DNA of 19,307 bases from an uncultured Eubacteriales bacterium. Lineage in GTDB: Bacteria; Bacillota; Clostridia; Oscillospirales; Oscillospiraceae. Below, piece by piece: positions 13,350-19,307 of this stretch. The first letter of the stretch is position 1. Each line of letters opens with the position of its first letter. Under the pieces are notes generated by a model. It ran no database searches. It saw only the letters and a program-made list of their open reading frames with translations, and was not told the DNA's origin. The position numbers were made by a program, and so were the translations under genes. The DNA lies in assembly GCA_902496595.1 (NCBI GenBank), contig CABVBV010000024.1, forward strand, positions 1 to 19,307. The letters run 5' to 3'.

Positions 13350-15402
13350 ACTCTATGCCTCTGACTGGGTTTACGTCACTCAGAGCAATGTATATGTTAA
13401 TGATAGAACAAGCCAGAAGGTTTCGTTAAAGGATAGCAAAGACGATACTGTCCACAAATATCTGTTCCTCAAATTTGAACCGGTTCCTGAACAATACAAA
13501 TATAAAAAGCTTGAAGAAGCGGCATACGTGAACATCTACTCGTCATTTACAACCGAAGCGCCACCGCCCGACGGATACAACTATTTTTCCATCAATGGAA
13601 ACATAATTGTTGAGGATGCAGAATTTTCAAAAGTTGTTTACAACAATATGCCAGCCATCGGTAGTGGATCATATACCTTTACTGGCGAAACCTATTTTGG
13701 TAGCGATACTCAGGCTTGGCTCCGAATGTGGTTTTATCCGTGGCGCTATAATTATGATACACGTGAATACGAGCCATATACAGATGAGCTTAGGGCTTTT
13801 CTAAACAACGGGCTTAGAGTTTATGAATACATATATCGGCCTTTGACAAGTCCATTTCTTGCGTATACGCCGGCAAGTGAAAAAATCCCATATGTCGAAT
13901 TTACCTACTATGTTGATGTTAAGAGCGAACTTCAGGACATATCTCCAACGAGTGGATATGTTCCAAAGAACGGCAAAGCAAATTTTTCGTGGCATATAGT
14001 ATTTAAAGAAGGCGACGGATTGTGCTGTGCGGAATCAATAGGGCAAAAGTCCGGGACATTCCGATGGCGAGCCAAAGGCTCCGGAACAACCAACAGCATT
14101 AGTTGTGGGACAATTCAACACTGCGAGGTTCCTCCTGGGACATTCTTAACTGATGAGATCGAGTGGCAGGTTGAAGTAGTCACTGATGCGAACCAGACGC
14201 TCACATCTGATTGGTACACACTGAGCACTGTAGAAGTGCTGCCAGAGGCTATACCGTTATCCCCTGTAAGCACTATGGTAGACGGTGCGGCTCCCTGCAC
14301 GTTTTCCTGGGAACACAACATCGGAACGAGCACAGCGCAGACAGCCGCTGATCTACAGTACCATACGGGAGACGGATTCTGGACAACGTTAGGCCACGTC
14401 ACAGGAGCCTCGACACAATACACAGTGCCAGCCAACACCTTTACCTCTGGCTCTGTCTTTTGGCGCGTACGCACATATAACACCGATGGAAATGCTGGCG
14501 ACTGGAGCGACACAGCTGAGATCATTGTAGTTGCCGCACCGCCTGCGCCAGTGGTACAGGTCACAAGCGGCAGCGCACCGCGGGCGAGCATATCCTGGCA
14601 GTCCACGGACCAGCAGGCGTGGGAGGCTGTTGTAGCCGACATAAGCAGCGGTATAGTTTACGGCCTGGCCAAGGGCTGGCGGCTGCCCGACTACCTGCCG
14701 GATGGCACATATACGGCAAAGGTCCGTGTGTGCAATAAGTACAACCTGTGGAGTCAATGGGGAACATGTTCTGCCCAGGTAAGCAATTCTGCGGGAGAGC
14801 CTGTAGTCCTGACAGCAGCCGACGGCGTTGCGGTGTCCCTGCGCTGGATATCGAGCGGCTATGACGCCTACTATGTGCTGCGAGATGGACGCCCCATCGC
14901 CAGAACCACGGAGCAGAGCTATACGGACAATTTCTGCTCCGGCAGCCATACCTACACAGTGCGAGGAGTGTTCACGGCCACGGGCCAGTATGGCCTCTCC
15001 AACGCCGTGACAGCATGCTCCATCTGTGACACCGTGTACATATCTCCTGTGCCCAGCGCGAAGTGGCTGCGGCTGCGATACGCCGATATATCCGACCGAC
15101 GCACATCGCTCAACACGAGTCGCACCGTTAACTATCAGTATCTGCCGGGAGCGGAATATCCTTCTGCCGAGATATCTGAGTGGACGTCCGCCACGATGTC
15201 GGTGCAATGCGCGTTCGCGTCACCGGCAGAATCAGCCGAGCTGGAGGCGCTCCAAGGCTCTCTGGTGTGCATCAAAGACCGGCGTGGCAACTGTGCCATC
15301 GGCGTGCTCGAGGCCTTGGACAAGCAGAGCTCGCCCTTCTTCGATGCCTTCAGCTTCTCGATACAGCGCGTCAACTATGTCGAGGAGGTTACCTATGATT
15401 AG
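13336..15402 (+). CDS. tail tip protein with fibronectin-III-like modules
   Basis: A 688-residue protein directly after the tape measure, where the distal-tail protein is expected. ATG 13336 follows AAAGGGGGA; a TTG one codon earlier is possible. The layout by eye: residues 1-195, a beta-rich module with spaced Tyr/Asn (SNVYVNDRTSQKVSLKDS), perhaps DNRLRE-like; about 205-560, three or four fibronectin-III/Ig-like units (for example SVFWRVRTYNTDGNAGDWSD at about 375-395 and SGSHTYTVRGVF); about 560-688, a C-terminal part that looks like the tail-attached distal domain (WLRLRYADISDRRTSLNTSR). The first third is A+T-rich (21 of 60 bases G/C at 13381-13440 against 44 of 60 at 13141-13200), suggesting an acquired surface-binding module. 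Confidence 0.72.
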   Translation: MSTFRLYASDWVYVTQSNVYVNDRTSQKVSLKDSKDDTVHKYLFLKFEPVPEQYKYKKLEEAAYVNIYSSFTTEAPPPDGYNYFSINGNIIVEDAEFSKVVYNNMPAIGSGSYTFTGETYFGSDTQAWLRMWFYPWRYNYDTREYEPYTDELRAFLNNGLRVYEYIYRPLTSPFLAYTPASEKIPYVEFTYYVDVKSELQDISPTSGYVPKNGKANFSWHIVFKEGDGLCCAESIGQKSGTFRWRAKGSGTTNSISCGTIQHCEVPPGTFLTDEIEWQVEVVTDANQTLTSDWYTLSTVEVLPEAIPLSPVSTMVDGAAPCTFSWEHNIGTSTAQTAADLQYHTGDGFWTTLGHVTGASTQYTVPANTFTSGSVFWRVRTYNTDGNAGDWSDTAEIIVVAAPPAPVVQVTSGSAPRASISWQSTDQQAWEAVVADISSGIVYGLAKGWRLPDYLPDGTYTAKVRVCNKYNLWSQWGTCSAQVSNSAGEPVVLTAADGVAVSLRWISSGYDAYYVLRDGRPIARTTEQSYTDNFCSGSHTYTVRGVFTATGQYGLSNAVTACSICDTVYISPVPSAKWLRLRYADISDRRTSLNTSRTVNYQYLPGAEYPSAEISEWTSATMSVQCAFASPAESAELEALQGSLVCIKDRRGNCAIGVLEALDKQSSPFFDAFSFSIQRVNYVEEVTYD

Positions 15403-16435
15403 GCATGTCTCGGCCCGGGTGGATATCTTGCGGGACGGCGTACGCTGCGGCTTTCTGCCGTTCCCGCAGTCGTCGCCGCCCTCGGTCATGGCGGATTCAG
15501 ACTCAGCCATAAAAACCAGTCTCGCCGGCGTGTTTCTCCACACCGGCGAGATCGACTACCTCAATGATGAGCTGCAGCCGGTACTCATAATCGACGGCGT
15601 GGAGACGCCCATCGGCGTGTTTGTACCTGGCACGGTCACAACGTCCTCGAAAGGCTACGGCGTAGATCTCGACCGCGTAGAGGCCTATGACCGCGGCGTC
15701 AAGCTGCAGCAGGCCAAAACCGAGACGCTGCTGCACTGGTTCGCGGGTACGAAATACCTCGACGCGGTCAAGCAGCTGCTCGTCTCTGCCGGCATAGGCA
15801 TGGTCATGGAGACGCCGAGCGCCCTGACCCTCACTACCGACCGTGAAGACTGGGCGATAGGTACACCCTACCTGACCATTATCAATACTCTGCTGGCCGA
15901 GATCAATTACAACGACATCTGGTTCGACGCCCGCGGCACTGCCGTGCTCCAGCCGCGCCAGGAGCCCAGCGCGGAGCGTATCGCGCACACATACACGGAT
16001 GGGACGCCGCTGTCGGTGCTGATGCCCGACAGCGAGTCAGAGCTCGATATCTATGACGCGCCCAACGTCTTTATCTGCACGGTATCCAATCCGGATCTCG
16101 AGGAACCGATGACGGCGACGGCAGTCAACGACAATCCTATGTCGGCGTTGTCCACCGTGCGCCGACGGCGGCGCATACCAACAATCGTGCAGTTGGACAA
16201 TATCGCGTCCCAGGAGGAGCTGCAGCGCTATGCTGAGCATCTCGCCTTTGAGAGCATGCTGGCCAGTAAGACCGTCACAGTGACGACGCTTGCGGAACCT
16301 GGGCACGGCGTGGGCGACGTAGTGGCCATAAGCCGGCCGGAGCTGAGTGGGATTTATCAAGAAACCGGCTGGTATCTGACCCTCTCCGGAGGGCAGACGA
16401 TGTCGCACACTCTCAGACAGGTGGTGTTGATATGA
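15395..16435 (+). CDS. tail hub protein, DUF5048-like
   Basis: A 346-residue protein that matches my memory of DUF5048 tail proteins of Clostridia phages: HVSARVDILRDG at the start, VDLDRVEAYDRGVKLQQAKT, LLHWFAGTKYLDAVKQLL, DREDWAIGTPYLTIINTLL with EINYNDIWFD, then ATAVNDNPMSALSTVRRRRR and PGHGVGDVVAISRPEL. It likely forms the trimeric hub at the tail tip, similar in role to Tal or gp27 proteins. ATG 15395 is preferred because GAGGAGG (15382-15388) lies 6 bases upstream; earlier in-frame starts fall within the preceding gene with no site. The next gene overlaps by ATGA. Confidence 0.8.
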   Translation: MIRHVSARVDILRDGVRCGFLPFPQSSPPSVMADSDSAIKTSLAGVFLHTGEIDYLNDELQPVLIIDGVETPIGVFVPGTVTTSSKGYGVDLDRVEAYDRGVKLQQAKTETLLHWFAGTKYLDAVKQLLVSAGIGMVMETPSALTLTTDREDWAIGTPYLTIINTLLAEINYNDIWFDARGTAVLQPRQEPSAERIAHTYTDGTPLSVLMPDSESELDIYDAPNVFICTVSNPDLEEPMTATAVNDNPMSALSTVRRRRRIPTIVQLDNIASQEELQRYAEHLAFESMLASKTVTVTTLAEPGHGVGDVVAISRPELSGIYQETGWYLTLSGGQTMSHTLRQVVLI

Positions 16436-17511
16436 GTGGCAATGCCTCTGAAGATCTCTCGTACTCATTTGCGACCATTGACCAGATTTATGAGGATGGC
16501 ATAACGCTGATATTCGACGGCGAGGAGACCGCGTCGGAAAAGCACTACAAGTGCAATTCGTTCTGCGTCTTTGCCGCCGGGCAGCGAGTTCGCATAGTCA
16601 AAGACTCGGGTACGTATGTCGTCGAGTATCCGGTGGGCAACCCCAATGCAGACGCCATTCTGCCGGCCGGCGGAACGGATGGCCAGGTTCTGACCAAGGA
16701 CGGCAATGCGAGCTTTTCTTCGAAGTGGTCTGACATGAAGGGCATTCCGTCCGGAGGGACAAAAGGGCAGCTTCTGTCCAAACGCACTGATGAGTCATTC
16801 GATGTGGAGTGGTCAGCTGCCCCAAAGAACTATATTCCATCAGGTGGCAACAGCGGCCAGATGCTCGTCAAAGACGGGTCAACCGACTATTCCCTTAAAT
16901 GGACCGACACTCCCGTCGACCATATCCCAGACGGCGGCAGCAACGGCCAGCTGCTAGCGAAAAATGGCACCGTTCCTCGCGCACTTAAGTGGGTAGATGC
17001 TCCGACCGAGCGGATTCCTGCTGGCGGAACTGACGGGCAAATGCTCGTAAAAAACGGCACAACAAGCTATGCGCTAAAGTGGGCAGATGCTCCTGAAAAC
17101 CACATCCCGACAGGCGGCACTGATGGACAGGTCCTGCTGAAATCCGGAACAACGAACTATACACTGAAATGGGGTAGTTTGTCAGTATACAGGCTTTATC
17201 AGAGCAGCCAAAACTATGTTGATTTGAATACCAGCCGCGCATTGGTGCCACATGCTAGTTCCAGTATTTATTCTTATAGTTTGGGTACAAGCTCAATCCC
17301 ATGGTATTCGGTGTATACCGGAGATGGCACTAGCAGGATATGTGGTACAAGAGGCACGCTGAGTTTTTTTGGTGCTTCTGGCGCGACTAAGCAAACATTA
17401 TCGCTTAGTTCTAACAACATGTCCTACACCTCAGTAACGGCGAATAATTACCTCATTGCCCTCAACAATCTTATAGGGATCCTGAAAAACAAGTACGGCC
17501 TGATAGCATAG
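16432..17511 (+). CDS. tail fibre with six GGTDGQxL repeats
   Basis: A 359-residue adhesion protein. Residues 1-76 form a small beta domain (TIDQIYEDGITLIFDGEE, QRVRIVKDSGTYVVEYP). Residues 77-251 are six tandem repeats of 28-30 residues with the core IPxGGTDGQxLxKxG...LKW. Residues about 252-359 are a Ser/Tyr-rich head ending in a helix NNLIGILKNKYGLIA, probably the trimerising or receptor-facing tip. Repeats of this kind are well known in phage fibres and form a shaft. The C-terminal part is less G/C-rich (25 of 60 at 17221-17280), which suggests tip exchange. It begins on the hub stop codon. Confidence 0.85.
   Translation: MSGNASEDLSYSFATIDQIYEDGITLIFDGEETASEKHYKCNSFCVFAAGQRVRIVKDSGTYVVEYPVGNPNADAILPAGGTDGQVLTKDGNASFSSKWSDMKGIPSGGTKGQLLSKRTDESFDVEWSAAPKNYIPSGGNSGQMLVKDGSTDYSLKWTDTPVDHIPDGGSNGQLLAKNGTVPRALKWVDAPTERIPAGGTDGQMLVKNGTTSYALKWADAPENHIPTGGTDGQVLLKSGTTNYTLKWGSLSVYRLYQSSQNYVDLNTSRALVPHASSSIYSYSLGTSSIPWYSVYTGDGTSRICGTRGTLSFFGASGATKQTLSLSSNNMSYTSVTANNYLIALNNLIGILKNKYGLIA
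16660..17184 (+). repeat. six tandem 90-base repeats coding the fibre shaft
   Basis: Units start at 16660, 16744, 16834, 16924, 17014 and 17104. The first is 84 bases and the last is cut to 81. Each codes for (I/L)P, a GG, GQ-hydrophobic-L, a Lys and a (K/E)W near the end. Copies differ mainly at silent and loop positions, so they are old rather than freshly duplicated. Confidence 0.85.
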
Positions 17512-17521
17512 GAGGCTCAAA

Positions 17522-19307
17522 TTGATTATCAACATATGCAACCCGCCATTGGGTTATGTAGAGATAGGCCGCACGGGAGAGAATAAATACCGAGAACTGG
17601 ACATTGACGTGTCCGCCTGGCTTGCAGAACTGCCTGGCTCCACTGTGTCGGTGGTGTTCCGCAGGCCAGACGGACAGGTGTATCCTGTAATCGTGAATTC
17701 CACGGACCCAATCACCGTGTGGCGTCCAAACAGCGCAGACCTGGCCGTGCCTGGCACAGGCATGTTAGAGGCTCGCCTGTACCTCGATGATGTTATACGT
17801 AAGTCGGAAATCATCAACACCGTGACTTGCCGGGCTCTTGGTGGCTCTGGCTCTGCGCCTCCAGCTCCTGCGCCTGACTGGGTTTCCATATCCGGCGATA
17901 ATGCAAATCGGGCGGAGGCAGCGGCTGACCGCGCAGAAAGCGCCGCTATACATCAACCTATGATATCGGCCAAACAGACCTGGCTGACATGGGACGCCGA
18001 CAAAGATTTGTATATAGACACAGGCGTGCTTGCGGCAGGCGTGCCGGGCCCTACAGGCCCTACAGGCCCTTCCGGCGGACCTGCAGGGCCCACTGGCCCA
18101 ACGGGCCCCACAGGCGCTGCTGGAGCTGCGGGTTCTCCTGGAGCTACTGGTGCAGCAGGTGCGACTGGGCCTACTGGCCCGACCGGAGCGTCTGGAAGGC
18201 AAGGCCCCACTGGCCCAACGGGCCCCATGGGCAGCACAGGCCCCACAGGGCCAACCGGAACTAAGGGCCCTACCGGAGCTTCTGGCGCGACGGGGCCTAC
18301 GGGCGCAACGGGCGCTACCGGCCCTACTGGGCCAACTGGTGCAACAGGCGCACCGTCAATCGTTCCCGGCCCTGCCGGTTCCACAGGTCCTACGGGTCCC
18401 ACAGGTGCCCCTGGACCTACTGGCGCAACCGGCCCTACGGGCCCGCAAGGCAAAGGAATTCAGGTCGAGCAGCAATATGATACATTCGAACAGCTGGAAG
18501 CTGCGGTGACATCGCCCAACCTTGGCGATATGTACTATGTCGGCGAGAACCCACCTTACGATCTGTATTCTTGGATTATAAAAAACGGATTGCCTCAATG
18601 GGACAATCATGGCAAATTACAGGGCGCACCGGGTAGTACTGGCCCAACAGGAGCTGCTGGGCCCACCGGCCCGACTGGAGCGGCGGGTGCCGTAGGTGCG
18701 ACCGGGGCCACCGGACCGACTGGCGCATCTGGAGGACAAGGTCCAACAGGCCCTACAGGCCCAGCGGGCGCGAACGGCACCCCCGGCGATGCCGGGCCCA
18801 CAGGTCCAACGGGCCCTACTGGCGCTTCGGGTGCTACCGGAGCCACGGGCCCAACTGGCCCAACAGGTGCGTCCGGCTCGAACGGTGCACCTGGTGATCC
18901 TGGCCCCACTGGTCCCACCGGTCCCACAGGCCCGACCGGAGCTACCGGCGCTACCGGTGCTTCAGGAGCCACGGGCCCTACCGGCGCTTCGGGTGCTACC
19001 GGAGCCATGGGCCCAACTGGCCCAACAGGTGCGTCCGGCTCGAACGGTGCACCTGGTGATCCTGGCCCCACTGGTCCCACCGGTCCCACAGGCCCGACTG
19101 GAGCTACCGGTGCTACCGGTGCTTCAGGAGCCGCGGGCCCTACCGGCGCTTCGGGTGCTACCGGTGCCACCGGCGCCACCGGCCCAACTGGTCCAACTGG
19201 TCCAACGGGCGCATCTGGCTCGAACGGCGCACCTGGTGATACTGGCCCTGCTGGCCCTACGGGCCCGACGGGATCCACAGGCGCGTCCGGGCCTACCGGC
19301 CCCACGG
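17522..19307 (+). CDS. collagen-like tail fibre/adhesin, 3'-truncated by the window edge
   Basis: The frame from TTG 17522 is open to the last base: at least 595 codons, with no stop. GGAGG at 17511-17515 lies 6 bases upstream. Residues 1-125 form a beta domain (KYRELDIDVSAWLAELPGST, SVVFRRPDGQVYPV), followed by a Pro-rich linker and an Ala-rich helix (about 139-160). Residues 173-312 are unbroken Gly-X-Y triplets, mostly GPT, GAT and GAS. Residues 313-367 break the triplet with a globular insert (TFEQLEAAVTSPNLGDMYYV). From 368 to the edge a second collagen stretch continues. Trimeric collagen fibres occur in Firmicutes phages and spores. Thr at Y can carry O-glycans in BclA-type proteins. 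It is likely a long, host-binding or mucus-binding fibre. Confidence 0.9.
   Translation, partial: MIINICNPPLGYVEIGRTGENKYRELDIDVSAWLAELPGSTVSVVFRRPDGQVYPVIVNSTDPITVWRPNSADLAVPGTGMLEARLYLDDVIRKSEIINTVTCRALGGSGSAPPAPAPDWVSISGDNANRAEAAADRAESAAIHQPMISAKQTWLTWDADKDLYIDTGVLAAGVPGPTGPTGPSGGPAGPTGPTGPTGAAGAAGSPGATGAAGATGPTGPTGASGRQGPTGPTGPMGSTGPTGPTGTKGPTGASGATGPTGATGATGPTGPTGATGAPSIVPGPAGSTGPTGPTGAPGPTGATGPTGPQGKGIQVEQQYDTFEQLEAAVTSPNLGDMYYVGENPPYDLYSWIIKNGLPQWDNHGKLQGAPGSTGPTGAAGPTGPTGAAGAVGATGATGPTGASGGQGPTGPTGPAGANGTPGDAGPTGPTGPTGASGATGATGPTGPTGASGSNGAPGDPGPTGPTGPTGPTGATGATGASGATGPTGASGATGAMGPTGPTGASGSNGAPGDPGPTGPTGPTGPTGATGATGASGAAGPTGASGATGATGATGPTGPTGPTGASGSNGAPGDTGPAGPTGPTGSTGASGPTGPT
18811..19307 (+). 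repeat. 162-base tandem repeat in the collagen region
   Basis: Units 18811-18972 and 18973-19134 are almost identical (differences such as C/T at 18846 against 19008). A third, partial unit starts at 19135 and carries an 18-base insertion before the SNGAPGD cassette. Each unit codes 54 residues, that is 18 Gly-X-Y triplets. Near-identity points to recent copy-number change by slippage or recombination. Confidence 0.85.

Noticed and set aside
15026..15394. Longer N-terminus for the tail hub protein
   Set aside because: It is an in-frame extension inside the preceding gene, with Arg/Pro/Ser-rich shadow sequence. The good ribosome-binding site is just before ATG 15395.
18030..18509. 159-codon + strand frame rich in Ala, Leu and Gln inside the collagen region
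   Set aside because: It is the +1 shadow of the Gly-X-Y repeat, with low-complexity translation and no start signal.
18607..19305. GPVGP-rich 'collagen-like' open frame on the - strand (also 17953-18453)
   Set aside because: The reverse complement of GGN/CCN/ACN triplets contains no stop codons and reads as Gly-Pro-Val. The real gene is the + strand frame from 17522, with a ribosome-binding site and N-terminal domain.

Overview
The window reads as a continuous stretch of a tailed, HK97-type (siphovirus-like) phage or prophage. All genes run left to right on the + strand, mostly with 1-17 base overlaps or very short gaps, like one long late operon. Base composition is clearly above 50% G+C. 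Shine-Dalgarno sites are strong and GTG or TTG starts are frequent. The small cysteine-rich 'KTR' protein, the DUF5048-like tail hub and the Gly-X-Thr collagen-like fibre all point to a Gram-positive, Clostridia-type gut host (Oscillospirales or similar). That host assignment is an inference from gene families, not from a marker gene.

Region 1 (1-2974) is an accessory/early-type segment. It holds a 5'-truncated C5-cytosine DNA methyltransferase, a tiny two-helix membrane protein, two small cysteine-containing proteins, and an HUH-type replication-initiator-like protein whose best start is a non-standard ATA codon. It ends with a Cys-rich KTR zinc protein. A good rho-independent terminator (2934-2974) overlaps the stop of the last gene and closes the segment, immediately before the packaging genes.

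Region 2 (2999-9026) is packaging and head: an HNH nuclease, a 167-base non-coding gap that is a candidate cos site, a terminase that appears to join small- and large-subunit regions in one 707-residue chain, portal, prohead protease, and a major capsid protein with an N-terminal delta domain and an extra C-terminal domain. A strong ribosome-binding site and in-frame GTG lie inside the capsid gene exactly where the mature protein should begin.

Region 3 (9048-13349) is neck and tail tube: connector, head closure, tail-terminator-like, HK97-gp10-like, major tail protein, a tail assembly chaperone pair linked by an A AAA AAC -1 frameshift site, and a 588-residue tape measure.

Region 4 (13336-19307) is tail tip and adhesion: a fibronectin-III-like tail protein with an A+T-rich N-terminal module, a DUF5048-like hub, a fibre with six 30-residue repeats, and a large collagen-like fibre still open at the right edge. 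That last gene has a TTG start. No lysis, integrase, repressor, tRNA, CRISPR or insertion sequence was seen in the window.
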